DNA of 64,000 bases. It comes from Sphingomonas sp. SORGH_AS_0879. GTDB taxonomy: Bacteria > Pseudomonadota > Alphaproteobacteria > Sphingomonadales > Sphingomonadaceae. Under the pieces are notes generated by a model, which was given only the letters and a program-made list of their open reading frames with translations, searched no databases and was not told the origin of the DNA. Positions 1-8,324 of this stretch are shown one piece after another. A program made the position numbers and the translations under genes. Within the stretch, counting starts at the first letter, position 1, and the number at the start of each line of letters is the position of its first letter. The DNA lies in the NCBI RefSeq assembly GCF_030819175.1, contig NZ_JAUTBJ010000002.1, positions 444,001 to 508,000 of the forward strand. The letters are read 5' to 3'.

Positions 1-628
1 GCGAATCCTGCTCGCCCCGCTCTATCCGCAATATTGCGCGGCGACGACCGCGACAGCCAACGATCGCGCCTTCGCGCATCTGGCCACGATGCGCTGGCAG
101 CCCGCGATCCGGACGTTGCCGCCCTATTATGACGATCCGCTCTATATCGACGCGCTGAAGACCCAGGTGGAGACGCAACTCGCCACGCTGGACTTCGAGC
201 CCGAGGCGATCGTCGCCAGCTTCCACGGCATGCCGCAGCGGACGCTGGAACTGGGCGACCCCTATCATTGTCATTGCCGCAAGACCGCGCGCCTGCTGGC
301 GGACGCGATGGCCGACACGCTGAAGGGCCGCGAGTTGCTGGTCGCCTTCCAGTCGCGATTCGGGCGGGCCAAGTGGCTGGAACCCGCGACCGACGTGACG
401 CTGGAGGCGCTGCCTGCGCGCGGCATCCGCAAGGTGGCGATCCTCGCGCCGGGCTTTTCGGCGGATTGCATCGAGACGCTGGAGGAACTGGCGATCCGGG
501 GCCGCGAGAGCTTCGAAGGCGCGGGCGGCACCCATTTCGCCTATCTTCCCTGCCTCAACGATAGCGCGGTCGGGGTCGCGATGCTGCGCGGATTGATCGA
601 ACGCGAGCTTCAGGGCTGGTTGCCGTAA
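1..628 (+). CDS. hemH: Ferrochelatase, C-terminal part (5' end outside window)
   Basis: This is the C-terminal two thirds of ferrochelatase, which inserts Fe2+ into protoporphyrin IX in the last step of heme synthesis. The open frame runs in from the window edge (frame of base 2) with no start codon, so the gene is truncated by the window and not by mutation. Visible family features are the LYPQY segment, the SFHGMP motif carrying the conserved metal-site histidine, a CHCRK segment, the FQSRFG stretch and a late LEELAIRG helix with the conserved acidic residues. The protein ends at GWLP. The next gene, phaB, follows in the same direction after 85 bp. The family call is firm. Confidence 0.95.
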   Translation, partial: RILLAPLYPQYCAATTATANDRAFAHLATMRWQPAIRTLPPYYDDPLYIDALKTQVETQLATLDFEPEAIVASFHGMPQRTLELGDPYHCHCRKTARLLADAMADTLKGRELLVAFQSRFGRAKWLEPATDVTLEALPARGIRKVAILAPGFSADCIETLEELAIRGRESFEGAGGTHFAYLPCLNDSAVGVAMLRGLIERELQGWLP

Positions 629-713
629 CGTAATATTCCATTTCGGTCCGGCCTGGGCATTGCGGATGGCGCGTGCCCATTTTATGCCACAATCTGAAAA
701 TGGGAGAGGTTGA

Positions 714-1436
714 ATGGCACGGGTCGCGATTGTGACGGGTGGTACGCGCGGTATCGGCGAGGCGATCAGCCTGGCCTTGAAGGAGGCAGGCGTCACCGTC
801 GCCGCCAATTATGCGGGCAATGACGAACGCGCCCGGGCGTTTTCGGAGCGCACCGGCATCAAGGCCTATAAATGGGACGTCGCCGATCATGACGCGGTCC
901 AGGCGGGCGTCGCGCAGGTCGCCGAGGAACTGGGGCCGGTCGACATCGTCGTCAACAATGCGGGCATCACCCGTGACGGGACACTGCTCAAGATGACCTA
1001 CCAGATGTGGAAAGAGGTCATGGACACCAACCTTGGCGGTTGCTTCAACATGGCCAAGGCGGCGTTCCCCGGCATGCGCGAGCGCAAATGGGGACGCATC
1101 GTCAATATCGGCTCGATCAACGGCCAGGCTGGCCAATATGGTCAGGTCAATTATGCCGCCGCCAAGTCGGGTATCCATGGCTTCACCAAGGCGCTGGCGC
1201 AGGAGGGCGCGCGATTCGGCGTGACCGTCAACGCGATCGCGCCGGGCTATATCGACACCGACATGGTCGCCGCCGTCCCCGCCGATGTGCTGGAGAAGAT
1301 CGTCGCCAAGATCCCCGTCGGCCGCCTGGGCCAGGCGCATGAGATCGCACGCGGCGTCGCCTTCCTCTGCTCGGACGAGGCGGGCTTCGTGACCGGTTCG
1401 ACCCTGTCGATCAACGGCGGCCAGCATATGTATTAA
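714..1436 (+). CDS. phaB: Acetoacetyl-CoA reductase (PhaB-type SDR)
   Basis: This 240-residue short-chain dehydrogenase matches PhaB, the NADPH-dependent reductase that turns acetoacetyl-CoA into (R)-3-hydroxybutyryl-CoA for polyhydroxybutyrate synthesis. The Rossmann cofactor motif GGTRGIG is at residues 9-15, NNAG at 81-84, and the catalytic Ser134, Tyr147 and Lys151 are all present. The C-terminal segment (GSTLSINGGQHMY) is typical of PhaB and less like FabG. The ATG at 714 follows a GGGAGAGG ribosome binding site. No phaA or phaC lies next to it here. FabG activity is the main alternative. Confidence 0.93.
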   Translation: MARVAIVTGGTRGIGEAISLALKEAGVTVAANYAGNDERARAFSERTGIKAYKWDVADHDAVQAGVAQVAEELGPVDIVVNNAGITRDGTLLKMTYQMWKEVMDTNLGGCFNMAKAAFPGMRERKWGRIVNIGSINGQAGQYGQVNYAAAKSGIHGFTKALAQEGARFGVTVNAIAPGYIDTDMVAAVPADVLEKIVAKIPVGRLGQAHEIARGVAFLCSDEAGFVTGSTLSINGGQHMY

Positions 1437-1490
1437 AAGCGCGGGCTGGCTTTCCTTCCCTTGCAGGGGAGGAATATCATGCCTTCAACA

Positions 1491-1525
1491 AGAACGCCGA
1501 CCTCCGGTGGGGGAGATCGGCGTTC
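1491..1525. terminator. GC-rich hairpin between convergent genes
   Basis: Arms reading GAACGCCGA and TCGGCGTTC, extended by CTCC/GGAG, form a strong stem between phaB and the convergent glycine-zipper gene. There is no clear T-run, so it may stop transcription inefficiently on either strand. Confidence 0.45.
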
Positions 1526-1595
1526 CGTCCTCAATACGCTACGCGAGGAAGACTGGGGCGGGTGGGCAGGATACAGGCCCGCCCGCCCTAACCGT

Positions 1596-1934
1596 TTAGC
1601 GGCAATAGCCGGGGCGGCCGGACCGCTCGATCGCGCGGCCTGCCAGCGCGCCCGCGCCGCCGCCGATCAAAGTGCCCAGCGTCCGGTCGCCGCGCGTGTC
1701 GATGGTGCGACCCAGCAGGCCACCCGCGACCGCGCCGACGATGGTGCCCGTCGTGCCCGAGCGGCGGCACTTGCTGTCGCGATATTCCGCCGCCGCCCCG
1801 TCGCGATAGCCGCGATCATAGCGATCGGCATGATGCGCCCGCCGATACCGGTGCGCGTCCGCGGCGGTGGCGGGCAGGACGGCGCCGCCGAGCATCGCCA
1901 GCGTGGTCGCGGCCAGGGTCAGGGTCTTCATCAT
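1596..1934 (-). CDS. Small glycine-zipper envelope protein
   Basis: The 112-residue protein has an N-terminal signal peptide (roughly residues 1-25, ending ATAADA), a basic, tyrosine-rich middle, and a glycine-zipper segment (GTIVGAVAGGLLG, later GTLIGGGAGALAG) of the kind found in 17-kDa or Rickettsia-type surface antigens. It probably sits in the envelope; no enzymatic role is visible. Two ATG codons are adjacent (1932-1934 and 1929-1931), with a GGGAG ribosome site just upstream. A 182-residue plus-strand frame over the same bases is a composition shadow. Confidence 0.8.
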   Translation of the reverse strand: MMKTLTLAATTLAMLGGAVLPATAADAHRYRRAHHADRYDRGYRDGAAAEYRDSKCRRSGTTGTIVGAVAGGLLGRTIDTRGDRTLGTLIGGGAGALAGRAIERSGRPGYCR

Positions 1935-2113
1935 CGTCTCACTCCCGAAACTTCTCGATCGACGGTCCCGTCCGTCGTCGTTGACCCGGTAATGGGCGAT
2001 TCGGATTGAGCGCTTCCTGAATGCCGTCGTTATCTTTCGTTAAGGCAGCGATACGGTCGCATGCCCAAAGCGAATCAGGCTGTCGTGCTGCGCCGCAGCG
2101 CGTATGAGGCGCC

Positions 2114-3127
2114 ATGCGCATCCTGCTTTCCTGCCTGATGATACTGGCTTTCGTGCCGGGATGGGCGGGGCGTGATCGGCTGGCCCTCTATGAAGGCGCG
2201 CCGCAGATGGATGCGCGGCGGGTGGCGCTGGACCCGCGTGATCCGACGCGGCACCGCCTCGGGGCGCTGACTTATCTGGGCGGGGTCGAATTGACCGGTC
2301 GCTCTCCGGCGTTCGGCGGCTTTTCGTCGCTGACCGTATCGGGGGAGCATTTCATGCTGCTCAGCGACGGGGGCAATATCGTCCGCTTCGCCATGGGGGC
2401 GGACTGGAAGCCGCACGGGCTGCGCTTCGACAATCTGCCGTCGGGGCCCGCGACCGGGTGGCTGAAATCGGACCGCGACAGCGAGTCGCTGGCGGTCGAT
2501 CCGACCACTGGCACGCTGTGGGTGGGGTTCGAGAATTTCAACCAGATCTGGCGCTACGCCCCCGACTTCACGCGGGCGGAGGGTTATGTCGCGCCCCCGG
2601 CCATGGCGGACTGGCCGGGCAATGGCGGGCCCGAGTCGCTCGTGCGGATGCCCGATGGCCGATTCGTCACCATTTCCGAAGAGGCGAAGATCGACCGTCC
2701 GCGCTGGCGGGGTAGCGAAGAGACGCGGCGCTGGAGCCGCCAGGGGCTGATCTTCGCGGGCGATCCGCTCCGCCACCGGCCCCGGTCCTTCGCCTATCGG
2801 GTATCCCCCTATCACGATGTCGCGGACGCCGCCGCGCTGCCCGATGGGTCGCTGATCGTCGTCGAGCGGCGATTCCGCCTGCCGTTCCGCTTTTCGAACC
2901 GGATCATGCTCGTCCCCGCCGCCGAGGTTGCGCCGGGCAGGACGGCGCGGGGGCAATTGCTCGCCGAACTCGACGCGCCGCTGATCCACGACAATTTCGA
3001 GGGCGTGGCGGTGACCCGGGAAGCGGGGGAGACGATCCTGTGGCTGGTGTCGGACGATAACCAGACGCTGCTGGAGCGCAGCTATCTGCTGAAATTCCGA
3101 TTGGATCGGCGGTTCGCGGGGCGGTGA
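2114..3127 (+). CDS. Secreted phytase-like esterase domain protein
   Basis: The 337-residue protein has a short signal peptide (about residues 1-19) followed by the 'esterase-like activity of phytase' domain. This beta-propeller-like fold carries repeated DGG/DSES/GPESLVRMPDG-type motifs and a late IHDNFEGVAV segment. It is predicted to be periplasmic or extracellular and may hydrolyse phosphoesters; the activity of this family is poorly established. It converges on rpmB across an inverted-repeat element. The ATG at 2114 gives a good signal peptide. No Pho-box-like repeat is evident upstream of it. Confidence 0.85.
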   Translation: MRILLSCLMILAFVPGWAGRDRLALYEGAPQMDARRVALDPRDPTRHRLGALTYLGGVELTGRSPAFGGFSSLTVSGEHFMLLSDGGNIVRFAMGADWKPHGLRFDNLPSGPATGWLKSDRDSESLAVDPTTGTLWVGFENFNQIWRYAPDFTRAEGYVAPPAMADWPGNGGPESLVRMPDGRFVTISEEAKIDRPRWRGSEETRRWSRQGLIFAGDPLRHRPRSFAYRVSPYHDVADAAALPDGSLIVVERRFRLPFRFSNRIMLVPAAEVAPGRTARGQLLAELDAPLIHDNFEGVAVTREAGETILWLVSDDNQTLLERSYLLKFRLDRRFAGR

Positions 3128-3150
3128 TTCGGGTCAGGGTTTCCCTTGGC

Positions 3151-3229
3151 CTTCGACTTCGCTCAGGCTGAACGGATGTCGGTAGAAATTCCGATCCCCG
3201 AACCCCGATCAGCCTGAGCGAAGTCGAAG
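3151..3229. repeat. Intergenic REP-like inverted repeat, copy 1
   Basis: Arms CTTCGACTTCGCTCAGGCTG (3151-3170) and its inverted partner (3210-3229) flank a short loop between the phytase-like gene and rpmB. The same arm recurs at least four more times in this window, always between genes. Confidence 0.85.
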
Positions 3230-3271
3230 ACCACGCCCCGCACAAGCCCCACACCCCCAAAAACCTAACGA

Positions 3272-3304
3272 CGAAAACCCGCCGCTCCGAAGAGCGGCGG
3301 GCTT
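3272..3304 (-). terminator. Intrinsic terminator of rpmB
   Basis: On the minus strand a perfect 10-bp stem CCCGCCGCTC/GAGCGGCGGG with a TTCG loop is followed by TTTT. It lies about 27 bp past the rpmB stop codon. Confidence 0.85.
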
Positions 3305-3330
3305 CAACCCGTCAACCGGTCGTCCGCGAA

Positions 3331-3639
3331 TTACGCGGCGGCGGCTTCGGTCTTGGCGGCGGCCAGCTTCTTCACGACATCGCGCTTCAGGCGACGGACG
3401 CGAAGCGAAAGCTGATCGTCCGAGGTCTTGACCAGCCAGTTGTCCAGGCCGCCATTATGCTCGACCGAACGCAGGCCATGGGTCGAGACGCGCAGACGCA
3501 CGCTCTTCTCCAGCGAATCGGAAATCAGCGTCACGTTCTGCAGGTTCGGCAGGAACGTCCGCTTGGTCTTGTTGTTGGCGTGGGAAACATTGTTGCCCAC
3601 CTGCCGGCCCTTGCCGGTCAGCTCGCAAATGCGCGACAT
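3331..3639 (-). CDS. rpmB: 50S ribosomal protein L28
   Basis: The protein has 102 residues and opens [11 protein letters not shown], the hallmark of L28, followed by the basic core ([14 protein letters not shown]) and the conserved [13 protein letters not shown] segment. It is a structural protein of the large ribosomal subunit that interacts with 23S rRNA. The C-terminus carries an Ala-rich tail ([10 protein letters not shown]), common in alphaproteobacteria. A TTCG-loop terminator follows directly. Confidence 0.97.
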   Translation of the reverse strand: MSRICELTGKGRQVGNNVSHANNKTKRTFLPNLQNVTLISDSLEKSVRLRVSTHGLRSVEHNGGLDNWLVKTSDDQLSLRVRRLKRDVVKKLAAAKTEAAAA

Positions 3640-3789
3640 GATCGTTATCCTGGTTTCAGGCAGTGCCCGGAAAGGCCGCGCCGATACCCCGTCCCGGCGG
3701 GCACGTCAACCGATTCCCCGCTTGCCCTCGTGCAACCGCGTCGTCGGAAGGTGCGTTGTTACGGTCACGACCCTGTTGGAGCCAGAGCC

Positions 3790-4002
3790 ATGCGCGCCTT
3801 TCTTGTCCTTATCGGCATCGTCCTTCTCCTGGCGGCGGGTGCCATGGCGATGGGCTGGATCAGCATCGACCAGACCCGCCCCGCCGTCGTCCAGGCCCCG
3901 GCCTTCCGCGCTGAAGGGCCCAAGGTGTCGGTCGGCACGACCCAGAAGACCGTCGACGTGCCCACCGTCTCGGTCGAAAAGCCCGCCGATAACGCCCAGT
4001 AA
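3790..4002 (+). CDS. Small single-pass membrane protein, unknown
   Basis: The 70-residue product has an N-terminal hydrophobic segment (residues 3-22, LVLIGIVLLLAAGAMAMGW), then a short hydrophilic tail rich in Pro, Val and Lys that ends PADNAQ. It looks like a signal-anchor or a secreted small protein. I do not recognise a named family. A longer frame starts at 3457 inside the rpmB/promoter region, but the ATG at 3790 gives a clean hydrophobic N-terminus. It lies just upstream of, and in line with, the deaminase gene. Confidence 0.65.
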   Translation: MRAFLVLIGIVLLLAAGAMAMGWISIDQTRPAVVQAPAFRAEGPKVSVGTTQKTVDVPTVSVEKPADNAQ

Positions 4003-4056
4003 GCGAATCGCTCATCTACCCTTGTCCGCGTGACGGACGCGGGGCAGGGAGGGGCG

Positions 4057-4506
4057 ATGTTCCCGCTCCCCGCCCCGATGCGCGCCGCGCTCGACGCCGC
4101 TGCCCAGGCGGCGGCGCTGGGCGAAGTCCCGGTCGGCGCGGTGGTGGTGCGGGAAGGGGCGATCGTGGCGGTCGCCGCCAATGCGCCACGCCGTCTGAAC
4201 GACCCCACCGCCCATGCCGAGATCCAGGCGATTCGCGAGGCCGCCGCTCGACTCGGTCGCGACCGGCTGGAGGATTGCGATCTTTGGGTGACGCTGGAGC
4301 CGTGCGCGATGTGCGCGGGGGCCATCGCCCAGGCCCGGATCGCCCGGCTTTACTATGCCGCCAGCGACCCCAAAGGCGGCGCGGTGGAGCACGGACCGCG
4401 CTTCTTCACGCAGCCCACCTGTCACCATCGCCCGGAGCTCTATACCGGCATGGGGGAGGCCGAGGCGGCTGACTTGCTCCGGAATTTCTTCGCGGAACGG
4501 CGATAG
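4057..4506 (+). CDS. tadA: tRNA-adenosine / nucleoside deaminase
   Basis: This is a cytidine/deoxycytidylate-deaminase-fold zinc enzyme of the TadA type, which converts A34 to inosine in the anticodon of tRNA-Arg. With the start at 4057 it has 149 residues. The zinc/catalytic motif HAE is at 53-55 and PCAMC at 82-86, followed by the conserved YAASDPKGGA segment. I chose ATG 4057 over the upstream GTG (4030) because AGGGAGG sits about 6-9 bp before it. The next gene follows after 11 bp, suggesting co-transcription. A guanine-deaminase-like role is a less likely alternative. Confidence 0.88.
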   Translation: MFPLPAPMRAALDAAAQAAALGEVPVGAVVVREGAIVAVAANAPRRLNDPTAHAEIQAIREAAARLGRDRLEDCDLWVTLEPCAMCAGAIAQARIARLYYAASDPKGGAVEHGPRFFTQPTCHHRPELYTGMGEAEAADLLRNFFAERR

Positions 4507-4517
4507 GAGGACGGACG

Positions 4518-5030
4518 ATGTCGAAGCCATTGCGTGACGAAGCCATGGTCGATGGCGCTCCGTCCCGATCGGTGAGCATCAATCCCGATGACTTTCTGGA
4601 AACCGCGCAGGGCCGTGTCTGGACGCCCGAACGGGGCGAGGCGGCTTGGGATCAGTCCTACCGGGCGTTGGAGCAAGCGATCATGCAGCACGCAGGTCCG
4701 GTGCGGGTCGTTCTGGTCTGTGGGGTGCAAGGGGCGGGAAAGACGAGCTGGATCGCCGCCCGGCCCCCATGTCCGGGCGTCATCTATTACGATGCGGCGC
4801 TGCCGGGCGTTCGTCATCGGGCGAAGATCATCGCCATCGCCAGACGGTTCGGAGCCGCCATCGACGCGGTGTTCATCGATACGCCATTGGCCGTCGCGAT
4901 CGAACGCAATGCGTGCCGGTCGCCCGACAGGATCGTGCCGGTTTCCGCCATCCGGTCGGTTGCGGGGCAGTTCGAGTTGCCCTCGACCGATGAGGGTTTC
5001 GGCTCTGTCAGGATTTGCAAAGGGGTCTGA
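4518..5030 (+). CDS. P-loop kinase-like protein
   Basis: The 170-residue protein has a Walker A motif GVQGAGKT (residues 69-76) after a hydrophobic strand (VRVVLVC), then a segment VFIDTPLAVAIERN that resembles the lid/R-x-x-N region of small nucleoside or polynucleotide kinases. It is probably a kinase of the zeta-toxin/Pnk-like 'predicted kinase' class; substrate unknown. A strong AGGAGG ribosome site precedes the ATG, 11 bp after tadA. No antitoxin-like partner gene is visible next to it. Confidence 0.6.
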   Translation: MSKPLRDEAMVDGAPSRSVSINPDDFLETAQGRVWTPERGEAAWDQSYRALEQAIMQHAGPVRVVLVCGVQGAGKTSWIAARPPCPGVIYYDAALPGVRHRAKIIAIARRFGAAIDAVFIDTPLAVAIERNACRSPDRIVPVSAIRSVAGQFELPSTDEGFGSVRICKGV

Positions 5031-5052
5031 CAGCGACACGGTCTCGATCGCG

Positions 5053-5087
5053 AAAAAGGGCCCGGACGGCATCCCGTCCGAGCCCCT
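5053..5087 (-). terminator. Intrinsic terminator of the OmpA-family gene
   Basis: On the minus strand GGGCTCGGACGG/CCGTCCGGGCCC forms a stem with a GATG loop followed by TTTTT. It lies 24 bp past the stop codon of the OmpA-like gene and faces the end of the kinase-like gene. Confidence 0.85.
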
Positions 5088-5111
5088 TCGTTCGATTTCA
5101 AGGCGTGGCGA

Positions 5112-5789
5112 TCAGCGCAGATCGCCCTCGCGGATCGGCACGATCTTGATCTCGACGCGGCGGTTGGCGGCGCGGCCTTCCTCGGTGTCGTTGGAGGCGA
5201 TGGGCTGCGACTTGCCGAAGCCGCGCGTGCCGATGCGGGCGGGCTGCACCCCGCGCGAGGCGAGATAGTCGGCGACCGACACCGCGCGCTGTTCCGACAG
5301 GCGCTGGTTATACGCATCGCTGCCGGTCGAATCGGTATGGCCGTACACGTCGATATAGGTCTGCTTATATTGCGACAGAATGTCGGCGACCTGGTCCAGC
5401 GTCTGGCGGAACTGCGGCTGCACCTGCGACGAGTTGTACGCGAAGGTGATGCCCGAGGGCAGGTTCAGCAGCAGGTCGTCGCCCTGGCGGACCACCTGCA
5501 CATCGGTGCCCGCGGTCCGCGCGCGCAGGTCTCGCTCCTGCTTGTCCATGTATGCGCCGATCCCGGCCCCGGCCAGGCCGCCGATGCCGGCGCCCAGGAT
5601 CTTCTCGGTCCGGTCGCGCCGCCCGCCGACCAGATCACCCAGCAGATAGCCGCCCACCGCACCGCCGATGCCGCCGATCGCGGCCTTGGACAGGCGCTGC
5701 TGGCCCGTTTCAGGATCGGTCGTGCAGGCCGAGGTGGCGACCAGCGCCGACAGCGCGGCGGCGGCGAGGAATTTGGCGGAGGTCTTCAT
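5112..5789 (-). CDS. OmpA-family lipoprotein with glycine zipper
   Basis: The 225-residue protein has a lipoprotein signal with Cys22 in the lipobox (LVATSAC). A glycine-zipper segment follows (about 36-80, AAIGGIGGAVGGYLLG and GAGIGGLAGAGIGAY), and then a C-terminal OmpA peptidoglycan-binding domain (about 110-220). That domain carries the YGHTDSTG motif, the NQRLSEQRA helix and the NRRVEIKIVP ending. It should tie the outer membrane to peptidoglycan, like YiaD/Pal-type proteins. The start at 5789 is fixed by the signal peptide; the much longer upstream frame is an artefact. A strong terminator follows. Confidence 0.9.
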   Translation of the reverse strand: MKTSAKFLAAAALSALVATSACTTDPETGQQRLSKAAIGGIGGAVGGYLLGDLVGGRRDRTEKILGAGIGGLAGAGIGAYMDKQERDLRARTAGTDVQVVRQGDDLLLNLPSGITFAYNSSQVQPQFRQTLDQVADILSQYKQTYIDVYGHTDSTGSDAYNQRLSEQRAVSVADYLASRGVQPARIGTRGFGKSQPIASNDTEEGRAANRRVEIKIVPIREGDLR

Positions 5790-5930
5790 GCGGATAACCC
5801 TTGTTAGTTTGTCGCGTCTCATACCCCGAAACGCGAACCCGATCGCGCTTGTTCCGCAGGCGATCTGAACGGAACATGACGACGGGAGTTGTCGAAACCC
5901 TGTCCGGCCCGCTATGAGCACCCCATAACG

Positions 5931-7232
5931 ATGGCACCGCTGCCCCCCTTTCCGTGGATCGACGTCCTCATCATCCTCGCGCTTGTCGCGTTGAACGGGG
6001 TATTCGCGATGAGCGAGCTGGCGATCGTGTCGTCCCGTCGCGCCCGTCTGGAGGCGATGGCGCGCAACGGCCGCAAGGGCGCGCAGGCAGCCCTTACCCT
6101 GGCGGCCGATCCGGGCAAGTTCCTCTCGACCGTGCAGATCGGCATCACCCTGACCGGGATCATCGCGGGCGCCTATTCGGGCGCGAGCCTGGGCACGCCG
6201 ACGGCCGCCCGGCTGGAGGCGCTGGGCGTGCCAGCCGCGACCGCCGCGACGCTGGGCTTCGCGCTGGTCATCGGCCTGACCACCTATGCCTCGCTGATCC
6301 TGGGCGAGCTGGTGCCCAAGCAGTTCGCGCTGCGCAAGCCGGAGCCGATCGCAGCCTTTGTCGCCGTCCCCATGCGCTGGCTGGCGGTCGGGACCGCGCC
6401 GATCGTCTGGCTGCTCGATTCGACCAGCGGGGTGATCTTCAAGCTGCTGCGCCTGAACCGCGACAATGAGGATCAGGTGACCGCCGAGGAACTGCACCTG
6501 ATCGTCGCCGAGGCCTCCAAGTCCGGCGTGATCGAGGAGCATGAGCGCTCGATCATCTCGGGCGTCGTGCGGCTGGCCGATCGGCCGGTGCGTGAGGTGA
6601 TGACGCCGCGGACCGAGATCGACTGGCTCGACTGTACGCTGGGCGACGAGGCGATTCGCGCCAAGCTGCTGGAAAGCCCGCGCACCCGCCTGCCGGTGGG
6701 GGAGGGCTCGATCGACGCGGTGGTCGGCGTGGTGCAGGCGCGCGACATCGCCATGGCGCTGTTCCGGGGCGATCCGCTCGACCTGAAGCATCTGATGCGC
6801 AAGGCCCCCGTCGTCATCGACCGGATCGACGCGATGGACGTGCTGCTGGCGCTGCGCCAGGCGGAAGTGCCGATGGCGCTGATCCACGACGAGTACGGCC
6901 ATTTCGAAGGGATCGTGACCCCGTCCGACCTGCTGGCCGCGATCGCTGGCGAATTCGCCTCCGACGCCGATCCGGGCGAGGCGCCCTCCGTGGTCGAGCG
7001 CGACGACGGATCGCTGCTGGTCGCAGGCACCATGGCGGCGGATGCGCTGGCCGACCGGCTGGGCATCGACCTGCCCGACGACCGCGATTACGCGACCGTC
7101 GCGGGGCTGGCGCTGGCGGTGTTCCGCCATTTGCCGGGCGAGGGGGAAAGCTTCGTCGAACAGGGCTGGCGCTTCGAGGTGGTCGATCTCGACGGGCGGC
7201 GGATCGACAAGCTGCTGGTCAGCGAGGCGTAA
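5931..7232 (+). CDS. CorC/HlyC-type transporter-associated protein (CNNM-CBS)
   Basis: The 433-residue protein has an N-terminal DUF21/CNNM membrane domain with about four hydrophobic segments (first at 5-27) and the GELVPKQFAL signature. A pair of CBS domains follows (about 205-335, including the VREVMTPRTEI motif), then a C-terminal CorC_HlyC domain (about 350-430). The family is linked to Mg2+/Co2+ efflux; the 'hemolysin' name is historical. The ATG at 5931 was preferred to a TTG at 5889 because it puts the first membrane helix at the N-terminus. It is transcribed away from the OmpA-like gene. Confidence 0.88.
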   Translation: MAPLPPFPWIDVLIILALVALNGVFAMSELAIVSSRRARLEAMARNGRKGAQAALTLAADPGKFLSTVQIGITLTGIIAGAYSGASLGTPTAARLEALGVPAATAATLGFALVIGLTTYASLILGELVPKQFALRKPEPIAAFVAVPMRWLAVGTAPIVWLLDSTSGVIFKLLRLNRDNEDQVTAEELHLIVAEASKSGVIEEHERSIISGVVRLADRPVREVMTPRTEIDWLDCTLGDEAIRAKLLESPRTRLPVGEGSIDAVVGVVQARDIAMALFRGDPLDLKHLMRKAPVVIDRIDAMDVLLALRQAEVPMALIHDEYGHFEGIVTPSDLLAAIAGEFASDADPGEAPSVVERDDGSLLVAGTMAADALADRLGIDLPDDRDYATVAGLALAVFRHLPGEGESFVEQGWRFEVVDLDGRRIDKLLVSEA

Positions 7233-7294
7233 GGCAAGAGACCGATTCCGGCTGGCCGTTCCGGCGGTCGATGATGGGCCTGTAGGGGGGGCGC

Positions 7295-8324
7295 ATGAAA
7301 CGTCGTTTTCTTGCCGCATGGGGTGTCGGTGTGATTCTGGCGTCGATCTATTTGGCGAACGCCTCCTGGATCGCCAGTCCGCCCATGGGGCGACCCATCG
7401 TCGTTGCGCAGCGTGGCGTTCATCAGCTTTTCGACGGAAACTCCGACGATCCCAATGCCTGCAAGGCGGGGCATATCCTGCCGCCGCATCACCCGGCTTA
7501 TCGAAAATACGCTGCCCTCCATCCGCGCAGCCATCGATGCGGGCGCGGATATCGTCGAGGTGGATGTACGCGAAACGGCGGACGGCGAATTCATCCTGTT
7601 CCATGATATCGGGCTGGAGTGCCGCACGGACGGAGCGGGACTTGTCGGCAAGACGCCCTTCGATCGGATGAAGGCGTTGGATGTCGGCTATGGCTATACG
7701 GCGGACGGCGGCAAAACCTATCCGCTTCGGGGTGCCGGTCGGGGACTGATGACTACCCTGGACGAAGCGCTACGCACATTCCCGGCGCAGCGCTTCCTGG
7801 TGCAGATGAAGGACGGTCGGTCCGCCGGTCCGAACCTGGTATCCTATATCGACAAGCGGCATCCCGATGCATGGAGCCGCATCGCCTTGTTCGCGGACAC
7901 CCCGGCCACGATGGCGGCGAAGGCACTGCGTCCCGACGTTCCCGTTATCCATGATCGACGGGCCGCGAAATGCACCCTGACATATGCCGCGCTCGGGTGG
8001 ACCGGTTATGTCCCGCAGGCGTGCCGCGACGGCACGATCATCGTCGCGATGAATACTCGCGCGCTGGCCTGGGGCTGGCCCAACCGGTTTCTCGGGCGCA
8101 TGGCGAAGGCGCACGTCGACGTGATGCTGATCGGGTCGGTCTTCGGGCTGGGCGCGAACGATTTCACCCGGCTGGACCGTATCGAGGACCTTGCGCGTGT
8201 GCCGACCGGCTTCGATGGCCTGATCTGGACCGACCGGGTCGAGACGATCGGGCCGGCGGTTCGCAAGCGATGGCCCCTGGACCGGGACACCATGCCGCCC
8301 CGACACGCACCCTCAACCGTCTAG
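7295..8324 (+). pseudogene. Glycerophosphodiester phosphodiesterase, frameshifted
   Basis: Two overlapping frames encode the two parts of one GDPD-family protein. The first (from ATG 7295, hydrophobic anchor, then VVAQRGVHQ) breaks near 7481-7487; the second carries on with LIENTLPSIRAAIDAGADIVEVDVR and FILFHD. Dropping one C from CCGCCGC at about 7481 restores a single frame of about 340 residues. GDPDs cleave glycerophosphodiesters to glycerol-3-phosphate. The usual AHRG motif here reads AQRG, so a metal-site histidine also appears changed. The 3' end overlaps the convergent hydrolase by 12 bp. It may be a true pseudogene or a sequencing indel. Confidence 0.8.

Noticed and set aside
1461..2009. 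182-codon plus-strand frame over the glycine-zipper gene
   Set aside because: The minus-strand gene has a signal peptide, ribosome site and known motif; this frame has none.
4518..5030. Zeta-toxin-type toxin-antitoxin system
   Set aside because: The P-loop fits a kinase, but no small antitoxin gene is adjacent, and the upstream partner is tadA.
5790..7604. 605-codon N-terminal extension of the OmpA-family frame
   Set aside because: It runs antisense through the CorC-type gene; the real protein starts at the lipoprotein signal at 5789.
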